Positions 49,961 through 58,026 are shown, counted from the first letter of the stretch. The stretch: DNA of 64,000 nt from Agromyces sp. Marseille-P2726 (GCF_902809835.1 NZ_CADDWM010000014.1:62001-126000); one strand, 5' to 3'. Numbers and translations: made by a program. Notes: generated by a model not told the origin, from the sequence alone.

Positions 49961-51575
49961 CCGCCGCCCTCCTCGCCGCTCGACGAGCGAGCGGCTCGCC
50001 GCCCGAGTGCTGAACACGACCGTGTTCGGTCGCCGCGTCTCCGACGTCAGGGACACGTTGCGTCGGCGAACGGTGCCGAACCACTGGACGAACCTCTTCG
50101 GAATCGTCACGGTGGCCCTCCTCACCGTCGTGACCGTCACGGGCCTCCTGTTGATGTTCTTCTACACGCCATCGAGTGGCCTGACCACGTACACGGGCAG
50201 CTATGCGCCGCTGCACGGTGCCGAGGTCTCGAAGGCCTTCGACTCCACCATGCGGCTCACCTTCGACGTCCCGGGTGGCCTGCTCCTCCGCCAGGCGCAC
50301 CACTGGTCGGGTCTGCTGCTGCCGGCGTCGATCATCATGCAGCTCCTCACGACCTTCTTCACGGGGGGCTTCCGGCGTCCTCGTCGCGCCATGTGGGTGC
50401 TGCTCTTCCTCATCTGGATCGTGGCCCTCGCAGGCGGATGGAGCGGCTACGCGCTTCCCGATGACATGCTCTCGGGCACCGGACTGCGCATCACGGAGGG
50501 CATCACGCTCGGCATCCCGGTCGTCGGAACCTGGCTGAAAGTCCTCCTCTTCGGTGGGGAGTTCCCCGGCCAGATCATCGAGCACCTCTATCCACTGCAT
50601 GTCGCAGTGGTACCGGCAGTGCTCATCGCGCTCGTCGCCCTGCGAGCGTTCGCCGGGTGGCGGCACGGGCCGGCGCAGTTCCCCGGCCCTGGACGCACCG
50701 AGCAGAACGTCGTCGGCGTTCCCGTGCTACCCAAGGCTGCTGTACGGGCGGGCGGGCTGTTCGCGATCGTGACGGCACTCGTCGTGCTCATCTCGGCGAC
50801 CGTGACGGTGAACCCGATCTGGCTCTACGGCCCCGCCGCGCCGGGTGACGCCGGTGCGGGCAGCCAGCCCGACTGGTACACGGGCTTCCTCGACGGCGCC
50901 CTTCGGCTCGTGCCGCCGGGGTGGGAGGTGGTCTGGCTCGACCGCACCTGGACGCTCGCGATCCTCGTTCCGCTCGCGGTCGTGACGCTCTTCCTCGTGG
51001 CAGTGGTGGTCTACCCGTTCGTCGAGGAGTGGATCACGGGCGACCATCGGGAGCACCACCTGCTCGACCGACCGCGCAACATGCCCTCGAGAACCGGCAT
51101 CGGCGTCGCCGGGATCGTCTTCTACGGCGTGCTGTGGATCGCCGGAAGCGCCGACCTCATCGCGACGCACTTCGGGCTCGCGTTCGAGCACGTCATCGTC
51201 GCGCTCCAGGTGCTGCTCGTGGTCGGGCCGGCCCTCGGATTCGTCATCGCGCGGCGAGTCTGCCTCGGCCTGCGCCGCAAGGACCGCGAGGTGCTGCTGC
51301 ATGGCTACGAGACCGGGCGCATCGTGCGCCTGCCCGGGGGAGAGTACGTCGAGGTGCATCGCCCGCTCGGCGAGTCCGAGCGGTGGCGGCTCGCCGACGC
51401 ATCCGACTACCGGCCCCTCGTGCTGCGGCCCGACGAACTCGGCAGGCTGACGCTCGCCGAGCGCCTGCGGGTGCGCCTCTCGAGGTTCCTGCTCGAGGAC
51501 CGGGTCGAGCCGCCTCGGCACGGGATCGCCGCGCCGCACGAGTCGGGGGAGCGTGAGCCGGCGATGCACGGGTGA
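49950..51575 (+). CDS. Stand-alone cytochrome b (QcrB paralogue) coupled to NDH-2
   Basis: 541 aa with about eight membrane helices. Heme-b ligand regions: LLRQAHHWSGLLLPASI (about 113-130) and EHLYPLHVAVVPAVL (about 210-225). GYALPDDMLSGTGLRITEGI and QPDWYTGFLDGALRLVPPGW are diagnostic of actinobacterial QcrB (PDWY in place of PEWY). The soluble C-terminal ~110 residues contain EVLLHGYETGRIVRLPGGEY. No QcrA (Rieske) or QcrC is encoded nearby. The start at 49950 lies after GGAGG and inside the NDH-2 3' end. Probably a dedicated partner of the NDH-2; electron path unproven. Confidence 0.9.
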   Translation: MPVDRRPPRRSTSERLAARVLNTTVFGRRVSDVRDTLRRRTVPNHWTNLFGIVTVALLTVVTVTGLLLMFFYTPSSGLTTYTGSYAPLHGAEVSKAFDSTMRLTFDVPGGLLLRQAHHWSGLLLPASIIMQLLTTFFTGGFRRPRRAMWVLLFLIWIVALAGGWSGYALPDDMLSGTGLRITEGITLGIPVVGTWLKVLLFGGEFPGQIIEHLYPLHVAVVPAVLIALVALRAFAGWRHGPAQFPGPGRTEQNVVGVPVLPKAAVRAGGLFAIVTALVVLISATVTVNPIWLYGPAAPGDAGAGSQPDWYTGFLDGALRLVPPGWEVVWLDRTWTLAILVPLAVVTLFLVAVVVYPFVEEWITGDHREHHLLDRPRNMPSRTGIGVAGIVFYGVLWIAGSADLIATHFGLAFEHVIVALQVLLVVGPALGFVIARRVCLGLRRKDREVLLHGYETGRIVRLPGGEYVEVHRPLGESERWRLADASDYRPLVLRPDELGRLTLAERLRVRLSRFLLEDRVEPPRHGIAAPHESGEREPAMHG

Positions 51576-51585
51576 TGATGGAGCG

Positions 51586-52095
51586 GTGGCGACCCGGCTG
51601 CTCCTCATCTCCGACACGCACGTGCCCGCGCGAGCGCGGCGCCTGCCCGAGGCCGTGTGGCGCGCGGTCGACGCCGCCGACCTCGTGATCCATGCGGGCG
51701 ACTGGGTGGATGCCGCGACCCTCGACGCGCTCGACGCACGTGCCGCGCGACTCGTCGGTGTCGCCGGCAACAACGACGGCACCGAACTGCACGCGCGCCT
51801 GGGCGAGTTCGCGCGGGTCGAGGTCGACGCGCTGCGAGTCGGCGTCGTCCATGAGACCGGCCCTGCGGCGGGCCGCGAGGCCCGCATGGATGCCGCGTAC
51901 GACGGTCTCGACGTGCTCGTATTCGGGCACAGTCACATCCCCTGGGACACCGTGACGCCTCGCGGCATCCGACTGCTGAACCCCGGGTCGCCGACCGACC
52001 GACGTCGCCAACCGGTCTGCACGATCATGACCGCCGTCGCCGACGACGGCGTGCTTCGCGACGTGACGCTGGTGCCGGTCGAGCGCGGCGTCTAG
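51586..52095 (+). CDS. YfcE-like metallophosphoesterase
   Basis: 169 aa. All calcineurin-like motifs are present: LLISDTHVPARA (DxH), DLVIHAGDWVDAAT (GD), VGVAGNNDGTE (GNND), GVVHETGP, DVLVFGHSHIPWD (GHSH) and LNPGSPTDRR. Two-metal phosphodiesterase of the YfcE/MJ0936 group. The GTG start follows GATGAT by 6 nt. It shares the 4-bp palindrome CTAG as stop with the convergent epoxide hydrolase. Confidence 0.9.
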   Translation: MATRLLLISDTHVPARARRLPEAVWRAVDAADLVIHAGDWVDAATLDALDARAARLVGVAGNNDGTELHARLGEFARVEVDALRVGVVHETGPAAGREARMDAAYDGLDVLVFGHSHIPWDTVTPRGIRLLNPGSPTDRRRQPVCTIMTAVADDGVLRDVTLVPVERGV

Positions 52096-53213
52096 GCCGG
52101 CACGACCTCGGTGGTCACGAACTCCCGCACCAGCGACGCCAGCCGGTCGGGCACCTCGGCCGCGGCGAAGTGCCCGCCCTGCTCGAGTCGGTCGAAGACT
52201 CGTAGGTCGAGGTAGTGCCGCCGCGCGATCGACTCGGGGTAGTCGCCCTCGTGCCGCTGGATGAAGACCGCCGCGGGCACCGAGGTCGGCGGAATCGGGT
52301 CGGGTTGGTCGGCGCCCTCGTAGTACGGGCGGAACGATGACCCGATCGTCTGGGTGACCCAGTAGATCATCGCCTCGGTGAGGATGCGGCCGCGCGAGAT
52401 GCGGCGCTCCACCGCGCGCGGATCGCCGGGCGGGGTGTCGCTCCACTCGACGAGCTTCTCGGCGATCCACGCGAGCAGCCCGGCCGGCGAGTCGTTCAGC
52501 GCCGCCGCGAGCGTGTCGGGCCGGGTGGCCTGCACGTGCCCGTACGCTCCGTCGGAGCCGTGCCGGGCCGAGAGGTCGTCGAAGAACGCGCGCTCCGCGG
52601 CATCCGTCAGCAGCTCGCGTTCGCTGCCGGTGGGGAAGTGCGCGTGCGTCGCGACGATGCCCGCGACGTGCTCGGGGTACCGCGCCGCGATGAGGTCGCT
52701 GACGTTCGCCGTGACGTCTTCGCCGTAGGTGACGTACCGCTGATAGTCGAGCACGTCGGTCATGAGCGCGTGCAAGGTGGCCGCGAGTCGCTTCTCGGTC
52801 ATTGCGCCCTCGTCGTAGGGCGACGAGAACGCGAACCCGGGCAGGCTCGCGACGACGACGTCGAAGTCGGGCAGCCGGTCGGCGAAGTCGAGTTGCAGCG
52901 CGAACGTGTGCGGCCATCCGTGCATGACGAGCAGGGCCGGGGCATCCGCTCGCTCCGATCGCAGGTGCACGAAGTGCACGTCGGCGTCGTCGACCCGGGC
53001 GATGAACTGCGGATGCCGGTTGAGCCAGTCTTCGCGGGCGCGCCAGTCCCAGTCGAGCCATGAGTCGATGAGCTCGCGCAGATATCCGGCCGTCATGCCC
53101 GACCGCGGCTTGCGCGGCGAATCGGGAAGGAGTCGCGCGCGGGCGAGGCGGGCGTGCAGGTCGTCGAGCACCTCGTCGTCGACGTGGAGTTCGAAGGGTC
53201 GGATGCCGGTCAT
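52092..53213 (-). CDS. Epoxide hydrolase (alpha/beta fold, N-terminal EHN domain)
   Basis: 373 aa. N-terminal EHN region (PFELHVDDEVLDDLHARLAR, then LRELIDSWLDWDWRAREDWL), oxyanion LLVMHGWPHTFALQLDF, GFAFSSPY, nucleophile region YVTYGEDVTANVSDLI (Asp in GED in place of the usual GGDWG) and EQGGHFAAAEVPD (His). It probably hydrolyses an epoxide or ester. TAGTGT lies 7 nt before the ATG at 53213. The stop overlaps that of the convergent phosphoesterase. Confidence 0.88.
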   Translation of the reverse strand: MTGIRPFELHVDDEVLDDLHARLARARLLPDSPRKPRSGMTAGYLRELIDSWLDWDWRAREDWLNRHPQFIARVDDADVHFVHLRSERADAPALLVMHGWPHTFALQLDFADRLPDFDVVVASLPGFAFSSPYDEGAMTEKRLAATLHALMTDVLDYQRYVTYGEDVTANVSDLIAARYPEHVAGIVATHAHFPTGSERELLTDAAERAFFDDLSARHGSDGAYGHVQATRPDTLAAALNDSPAGLLAWIAEKLVEWSDTPPGDPRAVERRISRGRILTEAMIYWVTQTIGSSFRPYYEGADQPDPIPPTSVPAAVFIQRHEGDYPESIARRHYLDLRVFDRLEQGGHFAAAEVPDRLASLVREFVTTEVVPA

Positions 53214-53220
53214 GACGGCG

Positions 53221-53226
53221 ACACTA
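53221..53226 (-). promoter_or_regulatory. -10 element TAGTGT of the epoxide hydrolase gene
   Basis: TAGTGT, 7 nt, ATG at 53213. Confidence 0.45.
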
Positions 53227-53296
53227 CGGGGTGCCGCCGACACCGCTCCCCGGGTGTCTTCGCGATGCTGCGCGCGTGGCGATCATCCCGGAGCAA

Positions 53297-53352
53297 CTCC
53301 TGAAAACAAGGACGTTGTTCCTGCTCGCCACCGTCGTCCTTGTCTTCAGGAG
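53297..53352. repeat. Long inverted repeat between divergent genes
   Basis: CTCCTGAAAACAAGGAC and GTCCTTGTCTTCAGGAG (17-bp arms, one mismatch) around a 22-nt loop that can extend the pairing. It is less GC-rich than the surroundings and lies between two divergent genes, so it is unlikely to be a terminator. It could be a MITE remnant, a regulator site or a structured leader of the M23 gene. Confidence 0.7.
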
Positions 53353-53419
53353 TCTCGATCCCGGCATGCGTGTCCGAACAGGTCGCGACACCCGATCTCG
53401 CTCGGTAACCTCGCCTGCG

Positions 53420-54154
53420 ATGGATGACGCGCTTCGCACCCCCGTCGTGGTCGAGTTCCCGCTGCGAGGGGAGCGATGGATGGCGGTGACCACGCCCGCG
53501 CATCGCGTCCCGAGCCATGGCACCGACATGCTCGGGCAGCGGTACGCGTACGACTTCATCAAGGTCGATGCACGTGGCGGAGTGCACTTCACGGCTGGCT
53601 CGTCGGCGCGGCAGCTGATCGCCGGCAGCCGCACGCGCGACGCCTACGCGTGGGGAGCGCCGGTGCACGCGCCCTTCGACGGAGAGGTCGTGCGTGCGCT
53701 CGACGGCGTGCCCGAGCGCGAGTGGATCCACCCGGCGCGAGAGGCGGCGCGCATGGTCAGGAACGCCGCGACGTTCACGCCCGAGCGGCTGCCCGAGATC
53801 CTGGGCAACCACGTGATCCTGCGGGCGACCGGCGGCATCGGCGGCGGCGCAGCCGGCGCCCGAGCGCCTGAACGCGAGGTGTTCGGCGCGTTCGTGCACC
53901 TGGCGCCGGGCTCGGTTGCGGTCGCCGAGGGTCAGCGCGTGGCATCCGGCGACGTCCTCGGCCGGGTCGGCCACACCGGCAACTCGACGAGCCCCCACCT
54001 GCATTTCCAGCTCATGGACGCGCTCGATCCGATGACGGCCCGCGGCATCCCGTGCGCGTTCGGCGCCTACGAGGTGGAGCGCGACGGCGCCTGGGTGCCG
54101 GTAAGGGACGGAATCCCGGGTCGGCGGGAGCGCATCCGCTCGGTCGTCGAGTAG
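53420..54154 (+). CDS. M23 (LytM-type) metallopeptidase domain protein
   Basis: 244 aa. VPSHGTDMLGQRYAYDF (zinc His and Asp), VHAPFDGEVVRALDGVPERE, GNHVILRATGGIGGG, HLAPGSVAVAEGQRVASGD and GRVGHTGNSTSPHLHFQLMD (HxH). No signal peptide is visible, so it may act in the cytoplasm or be exported another way, unlike most cell-wall M23 enzymes. The stop codon is the TAG inside the first unit of a downstream repeat array (SVVE then TAG). Confidence 0.85.
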   Translation: MDDALRTPVVVEFPLRGERWMAVTTPAHRVPSHGTDMLGQRYAYDFIKVDARGGVHFTAGSSARQLIAGSRTRDAYAWGAPVHAPFDGEVVRALDGVPEREWIHPAREAARMVRNAATFTPERLPEILGNHVILRATGGIGGGAAGARAPEREVFGAFVHLAPGSVAVAEGQRVASGDVLGRVGHTGNSTSPHLHFQLMDALDPMTARGIPCAFGAYEVERDGAWVPVRDGIPGRRERIRSVVE

Positions 54155-54335
54155 CGCCGCCTATCGAGACGCTTGCTCTCGGTCGTCGAGTAGCGCCGCC
54201 GGAGGCGACGCGTATCGAGACGCCCACGCCCTCGGTCGTCGAGTAGCGCCGCCGAAGGCGACGCGTATCGAGACGCCCACGCCCTCGGTCGTCGAGTAGC
54301 GCCGCCGAAGGCGCCGCGTATCGAGACGCCCGACC
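54141..54335 (+). repeat. 53-bp tandem array of the dispersed repeat supplying a stop codon
   Basis: CGGTCGTCGAGTAGCGCCGC recurs at 54141 (shortened), 54180, 54233 and 54286. The last three are 53 bp apart and carry CGACGCGTATCGAGACGCCC. The first GAGTAG provides the M23 gene's TAG. Confidence 0.9.
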
Positions 54336-54369
54336 CGTTCACCCCGCAGCACTCTCCCAGCAGCGCCCA

Positions 54370-54375
54370 TAGGAT
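54370..54375 (+). promoter_or_regulatory. -10 element TAGGAT of the coiled-coil protein gene
   Basis: TAGGAT, 7 nt, ATG at 54383. Confidence 0.45.
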
Positions 54376-54382
54376 CGAAGGC

Positions 54383-55747
54383 ATGGCCGGATTCTGGGGC
54401 AAGCGCAAACGTGAACAGCAGCAGGAGCTCCAAGCCCAGGACCTCGATCTGGCGAAGCGGGCCGGCACCGCGCTGGTCGCGGCCGACGAGCGCATCCGTG
54501 TGACCGCCGACGAGCTCGTGTTCGCCGAGGCGGAGCTCGGCCACGAGGCGACGCAGGAGTTGCGGGTCGCACTCACCGCCGTGCGCCAGCACCTCGGCGA
54601 GGCCTTTCGGCTGAACCAGCTCAACCACGACGAGATCCCAGACACCCCCGACGAACTGCGCGAGCGCAATGGACGCATCGTGCAGCTGTGCGAATGGGCC
54701 GAAGACGTGCTCGACGAGCGGACCGCGGCGCTCGCCGACCGGATCGCGCGGGCACGGCGCGCGCCCCAGATCATCGCCGGGGTCCGGTCGGATGCCGCGC
54801 GCCTCCGTTCCCGCATTCCCCAGGCGCGCGAGACCGTCGAACGCCTCGCAGCCCGCTACGCGCCCGAGGCGCTGGCCCAGGTCGAGGCGAACCCCGCCGA
54901 GGCCGATCAGCTGCTCGGGTTCGCCGAACACAGCGCCGGTGTCGCCGAGCGCCGGCGCGAGGCCGGGCAGCGCGAGCAGGCGAACCTGGCGCTCGAGGCC
55001 GCCACGGAGTCGGTGCGCCGGGCGGCGACCCTGCTCGATGCGGTGGAGACCTTCGAGGTCGAGGCGCTCCGGGCGGAGTCCACGTTGGCGGCGATCGTCG
55101 AGGACTCCCGCGACGACCTCGTTGTCGCGCTCAAGGAGCCGCCCTCCCCCGGAGTCTCCAAGGCGATCGCCGAGCTGCAGTCCGCCCTCGCCGCGCTCCC
55201 GGCTGCCGGCGTCAACACCGACCCGTTCACGCAGCTGAGCCGGCTGCGCGAGGCGAACGCGGGGCTGGATGCCGCGATCGCCGAAGCTCGCGAGCGCGCG
55301 GCGCGGCCCATCCCGCCGCTCGAGCACGTGCGCCACGCGATCGACGACGCCGACCGCCAGCTCGCCGTCGCCCGCGACGTCATCGCCGGGCACCGCGGCT
55401 GGATCGGCGCCGACGCGCGCACGCGACTGGCCGAGTCCGAGCGTATCCGCGTCGACCTCGACCGGTACCTCGGCGGGTCGGCGGCGGCCGCGACCGCCAT
55501 CGATGAGGACCACCGCGAACAGGCGATGGCCATGGCGCGGCGCGTCGCGTACCTCGCGGGCGAGGCGCTGCAGCTCGCCCAGCGCGACATCGACGTCTCG
55601 CGGCCGCAGCATCCCGGTCAGTGGGGCGACCCGGGCTGGGGCGGCCCCGGTTGGGGCGGCGGCCGGCGCAGCGGTGCGGGCGACGTCATGGGCGGCATCC
55701 TCGGCGGCCTCGTCATCGGCAGCATCTTCGACGGCATGTTCGACTGA
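54383..55747 (+). CDS. Coiled-coil protein related to TPM-domain protein C-termini
   Basis: 454 aa. Almost entirely helical with heptad-like stretches, such as AIAEARERAARPIPPLEHVR and ATESVRRAATLLDAVETFEV, then a Gly/Trp-rich flexible segment (GDPGWGGPGWGGGRRSGAGD) and a hydrophobic tail DVMGGILGGLVIGSIFDGMF. This matches the C-terminal half of actinobacterial TPM-domain proteins, without the TPM domain or a signal peptide. Function unknown; membrane association through the tail is likely. Confidence 0.75.
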   Translation: MAGFWGKRKREQQQELQAQDLDLAKRAGTALVAADERIRVTADELVFAEAELGHEATQELRVALTAVRQHLGEAFRLNQLNHDEIPDTPDELRERNGRIVQLCEWAEDVLDERTAALADRIARARRAPQIIAGVRSDAARLRSRIPQARETVERLAARYAPEALAQVEANPAEADQLLGFAEHSAGVAERRREAGQREQANLALEAATESVRRAATLLDAVETFEVEALRAESTLAAIVEDSRDDLVVALKEPPSPGVSKAIAELQSALAALPAAGVNTDPFTQLSRLREANAGLDAAIAEARERAARPIPPLEHVRHAIDDADRQLAVARDVIAGHRGWIGADARTRLAESERIRVDLDRYLGGSAAAATAIDEDHREQAMAMARRVAYLAGEALQLAQRDIDVSRPQHPGQWGDPGWGGPGWGGGRRSGAGDVMGGILGGLVIGSIFDGMFD

Positions 55748-55789
55748 CCGCACTCGGTTCCGAGGCCGGGTGGGCGCAGTTGCCTGGGG

Positions 55790-56236
55790 TCAGCCTGCGG
55801 ACCGCTCCTCGACGGCGCGCCGGAGGCGGTCGATGTCGAGGCCGAGCAGCTCGAACGTCTCGCGGAGTCGAGTCCCGGCATCCGGATGCGTCGAATCCAG
55901 GCACTCGGCCAGCCGGAGTCCCTCGTTGCTCACCTCGATGAGCGAGGCCATCAGCGAGGCGGCAGCCGACGCTGCCAGGTTGAGGGCGCCCTCGGATTCG
56001 GTCGCGTCGGTCACCTCGCCGACCTCGACCACGTAGAGCAGTGAGCCGCCGAGTGCGGCCCGCTCGTCGGCGCACGACGCGCCGCCTGCGTCGTCGGCGA
56101 ATGTGTCCTGCCCGATGCCGACGCTGTCGAGGTAGGCGTCGACCTCGCCGTCGGACGTCATGACCCGCATGATCTCGGGGTAATCGCCCTCGGTGATCTC
56201 GATCGTCGGTTCCAAGCCGGTCTCGTGCTCAGCCAC
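55790..56236 (-). CDS. Hypothetical acidic helical protein, 148 aa
   Basis: Not recognised. N-terminal segment PTIEITEGDYPEIMRVMTSD suggests a short beta-hairpin domain; the rest is acidic and helical (ASLMASLIEVSNEGLRLAEC, RLRETFELLGLDIDRLRRAV). GTG start at 56236 behind GAGGAGGGA; the longer open frame to 56395 lacks support. No signal peptide. Divergent from the HD-domain gene. Confidence 0.6.
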   Translation of the reverse strand: MAEHETGLEPTIEITEGDYPEIMRVMTSDGEVDAYLDSVGIGQDTFADDAGGASCADERAALGGSLLYVVEVGEVTDATESEGALNLAASAAASLMASLIEVSNEGLRLAECLDSTHPDAGTRLRETFELLGLDIDRLRRAVEERSAG

Positions 56237-56380
56237 TTCGATTCCCTCCTCGACGCGAATGCGCCACTGCCAGTCGGCATACCCAGTCGGGGCGGAATCT
56301 ACTCCTCGCCCTTCGACGCGGCAACGCTCGCGAAGTTCGCCATGCCGGAGTGCGCGTTCACCTCCGCGCTCCCCACGACG

Positions 56381-56386
56381 TAGCAT
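56381..56386 (+). promoter_or_regulatory. -10 element TAGCAT of the HD-domain protein gene
   Basis: TAGCAT, 11 nt, GTG at 56398, giving a leader of only about 5 nt. Confidence 0.4.
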
Positions 56387-56397
56387 CGGACCCACGG

Positions 56398-57609
56398 GTG
56401 CGCGCCCTTGGCATCCGAACCAGCACGCTCGACGACCCCACCGGTCCGCCGGACCGCCCGCCCCCTGGAGCCGGTTTGCACGCCCCCGATGACGATCAGG
56501 TGTCGGCGTACGGCGCGCCCGCGGCGGACGTCGACCGCGACGAGGATCGGGTCGGCCGTGAACCGGCCGAAGACGCGCAGGTCGGGCATGCGGAGGCGGA
56601 GGCCGCGAGCGCGCAGGTCGGGGCGCACGGGCGGCGCGTCGAGGTTCCCGAGATCGAGGTGCCGCGGCATCCGCTGCCCGATCGTCGCCGGTACTTCCTC
56701 AGCTGCGTGGAGCCGAGCGGCGACTACGACTCGGTGATCGTCGCGGTGACCGACGGCGATCGTCGGCGGTACTTCTCGACCCGTGACGGTGAGCGCTTCG
56801 GCGAGGTCGATGAGCACTCGTTCGAGGAGCGCCGCGAGAGCGGGGCGCGCTCGATGCTCGAGCTCGATGAACGCGAGCTCGGTGAGCTGGAGGTCGAGCT
56901 GCAGTTCGTGCGCCCGGTTCGCGGGCGGGATCCGCTCGCCGAGGTGGCCGCCGAGACGACGACTGACGCAGAGCACCGCGTCGACGTCGAGGCCGACGCA
57001 GGGTCGGAGGCCGAGCACGAGCGGCAGGAGGACGAGGCGGATGAACGCGAAGCAGAGGTGGAGGTGGACCCCGTGACCGAGGAGTTCGAGGCGATGATGG
57101 CGTCGACGGTGACGTTCGAGCGCGACGATGCGGCGGCATCCGTGCCGCACCCGGCGATGTCGCCCGACGAGGCGATCGCGCAGGTGGCGCTCGCGAAGGG
57201 GATCGCGTTCATGGCGCATCGCGGCCAGCACGACCGCAGCGGCGCGCCGTACATCGATCACCCGGGTCGCATCGCCGAGCGGTTCGACGCCGCGACCGAG
57301 CCCGTCGAGGCGGCGGCGGCGTGGCTGCACGACGTGCTCGAAGACTCGCCGGTCACGCCGCAGGAGCTCTTCGAAGCCGGCGTGCTGCCCGAGGTGCTCG
57401 ACGTCGTGCAGCTGCTGACGCGCACCGCCGACATCACGGTCGAGGAGTACTACGAGCGGATCCGCCGTGACCCCATCGCTCGCCGCGTCAAGCTCGCCGA
57501 CATCGACGACAACACCGCTCGCTGGCGCCTGCGCCGTCTCGACTACGACACCCAGTTGCGCCTCGTGGAGAAGTACCGCCTGGCGCGCATCGCGCTCAGC
57601 GTGGACTGA
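56398..57609 (+). CDS. HD-domain (RelA/SpoT-hydrolase-like) protein with unknown N-terminal domain
   Basis: 403 aa. Residues ~255-403 form an HD phosphohydrolase similar to the ppGpp hydrolase half of RelA/SpoT or Mesh1: AHRGQHDRSGAPYIDHPGRI (first His), AAAAWLHDVLEDSPVTPQEL (HD) and RRVKLADIDDN (final Asp). No synthetase domain is present. Residues ~95-185 are a separate conserved-looking domain (RRYFLSCVEPSGDYDSVIVA, then RRYFSTRDGERFGEVDEHS), joined by an acidic linker. Start uncertain: GTG 56398 is chosen because a TAGCAT -10 lies just upstream; TTG 56476 with GGAG is an alternative. Confidence 0.75.
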   Translation: MRALGIRTSTLDDPTGPPDRPPPGAGLHAPDDDQVSAYGAPAADVDRDEDRVGREPAEDAQVGHAEAEAASAQVGAHGRRVEVPEIEVPRHPLPDRRRYFLSCVEPSGDYDSVIVAVTDGDRRRYFSTRDGERFGEVDEHSFEERRESGARSMLELDERELGELEVELQFVRPVRGRDPLAEVAAETTTDAEHRVDVEADAGSEAEHERQEDEADEREAEVEVDPVTEEFEAMMASTVTFERDDAAASVPHPAMSPDEAIAQVALAKGIAFMAHRGQHDRSGAPYIDHPGRIAERFDAATEPVEAAAAWLHDVLEDSPVTPQELFEAGVLPEVLDVVQLLTRTADITVEEYYERIRRDPIARRVKLADIDDNTARWRLRRLDYDTQLRLVEKYRLARIALSVD

Positions 57610-57651
57610 TCGGATGCCGCGGCCGGCGGCCTCCTCGGTGGTGCCCCGGTC

Positions 57652-57864
57652 TCAGCCGACGTCGTTCGCGGTTTCGTCCTCGTCGTCACGGGGAAGCCGC
57701 GTCGGTTCGCCGCCGATTCCCACGCCCTCGCCCGCGGGCGCGTCGTCTGCGGTCGTGCTGTGCCGGGCGACCTCGTCGTCCTGCACCTGCGTCATGGGGA
57801 TGTCCTTGCGATCGGCGTCCTTGTTGTCGCCCGGGTCGACGAAGCCGGTTCCGATGTCGGTCAC
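57652..57864 (-). CDS. Acidic disordered protein (70 aa)
   Basis: Starts with GTG: TDIGTGFVDPGDNKDADRKD, then AGEGVGIGGEPTRLPRDDED. No fold is expected. Second member of the three small Gly/Asp-rich proteins in the window. GGAAGGAA precedes the start, and the shared CTGTCAACCGCCTGCCGCG motif lies 64 bp upstream. Confidence 0.6.
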   Translation of the reverse strand: MTDIGTGFVDPGDNKDADRKDIPMTQVQDDEVARHSTTADDAPAGEGVGIGGEPTRLPRDDEDETANDVG

Positions 57865-57927
57865 GATGCGTTCCTTCCATTCGGTCGTCGTGCCACGGTC
57901 GCACGCCCCGAGCCGACGCGGCAGGCG

Positions 57928-57935
57928 GTTGACAG
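57928..57935 (-). promoter_or_regulatory. Shared upstream motif CTGTCAAC (copy 2)
   Basis: CTGTCAACCGCCTGCCGCG on the minus strand, 64 bp before the 70-aa gene. It matches copy 1 at both CTGTCAAC and CGCCTGCCGCG. Confidence 0.4.
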
Positions 57936-58013
57936 GCGGATGCCGCGATGCCGCCTCGCTGCCTCATCGGGTCACCGGTCGCAACCCCGGCCCGCCGACG
58001 GCCGTACCCGGCC

Positions 58014-58019
58014 CATACT
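58014..58019 (+). promoter_or_regulatory. -10 element CATACT of the AlkB gene
   Basis: CATACT, 7 nt, ATG at 58027. Confidence 0.4.
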
Positions 58020-58026
58020 GGTGACC

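Noticed and set aside
51586-53213. Convergent overlap of phosphoesterase and epoxide hydrolase as a functional link
   Set aside because: Sharing the CTAG stop is expected by chance in dense genomes and implies no common role.
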